Origin: Verpa conica
Lineage: Eukaryota > Ascomycota > Pezizomycetes > Pezizales > Morchellaceae
DNA length: 64,000 nt
Assembly: GCA_033030425.1 (NCBI GenBank)
Contig: JAUFSD010000010.1
Coordinates: 248,001-312,000, forward strand
Direction of reading: 5' to 3'
Shown here one piece after another: positions 63,962-64,000 of the stretch. Positions within the stretch are counted from its first letter, which is position 1. Each line of letters begins with the position of its first letter. A model generated the notes under the pieces. It did not search any database, was not told the DNA's origin, and saw only the letters and a program-made list of their open reading frames with translations. The position numbers and the translations under genes were made by a program.

Positions 63962-64000
63962 CTCGGTCCACGAGGATGAAGGTCACTGATTTGAAACCTT
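63962..64000. other. Window edge
   Basis: Thirty-nine bases upstream of the last ATG; too short to interpret. Confidence 0.5.

Noticed and set aside
1..64000. CRISPR arrays, rRNA or operon-type structures
   Set aside because: No regularly spaced direct repeats of the right length and no rRNA sequence; gene structure is clearly eukaryotic with introns.

Overview
This window looks like the transposon-rich, gene-poor chromosome of a filamentous ascomycete, most plausibly a Pezizomycete of the truffle or morel type. The evidence is short spliceosomal introns (47-66 bp, GT(A/G)AG(T) donors, CTAAC-like branch sites), a chromodomain Ty3/Gypsy element, a Tad1-like LINE with RNase H, a Fot/pogo DNA transposon, patatin-like and ankyrin remnants, and many MITEs flanked by TA target duplications. 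The genus is an inference; no rRNA, tRNA or mitochondrial marker is present.

Layout. 1-6.2 kb: a two-exon unknown gene (1377-2510, minus), a two-exon gene for a signal-anchored protein (3036-3838) and MITE fragments. 6.2-8.3 kb: a three-exon membrane-anchored coiled-coil pseudokinase. 8.3-15.4 kb: MITEs, tandem repeats and doubtful ORFs. 15.5-18.1 kb: a phytanoyl-CoA dioxygenase (PhyH)-like gene facing a C2H2 zinc-finger gene. 18-24.5 kb: mostly gene-free with foldback elements. 24.5-26.1 kb: a membrane-anchored repeat protein gene with one internal stop. 26.8-30.3 kb: a decayed pogo transposon with a 1250-bp solo LTR inside its transposase. 31-32.5 kb: an ankyrin-repeat pseudogene. 32.6-33.1 kb: a small two-exon gene. 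35.7-37.5 kb: a four-exon gene with three tandem MedA (DUF7082)-like domains, one per exon. 39.3-49.1 kb: a nested retrotransposon complex, in which a nearly intact Gypsy element (40375-46182) sits inside a 5'-truncated LINE, with two related solo LTRs and an older Gypsy LTR fragment around it. 49.2-50.2 kb: a patatin-like phospholipase pseudogene. 51-53.2 kb: two intact unknown genes. 54.5-55.2 kb: a broken GPI-type surface protein gene. 56.5-57 kb: a three-exon gene of 104 codons. 57.4-59.2 kb: a second PhyH-like/C2H2 pair, convergent as before. 60.9-61.2 kb: a 75-residue two-exon gene. 61.6-64 kb: an HNH-nuclease gene and an adjacent unknown gene.

How the parts relate. The most system-like feature is the duplicated convergent pair of PhyH-like and C2H2 genes, whose zinc-finger members share intron position and phase. 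The MedA-like gene appears built by exon-domain triplication. The transposon complex can be ordered by nesting: older Gypsy LTR fragment, then LINE, then Gypsy and one solo LTR inserted into the LINE. Many nonsense codons in decayed copies are CAA/CAG to TAA/TAG or CGA to TGA, compatible with C-to-T mutation (RIP-like) or cytosine-methylation decay.
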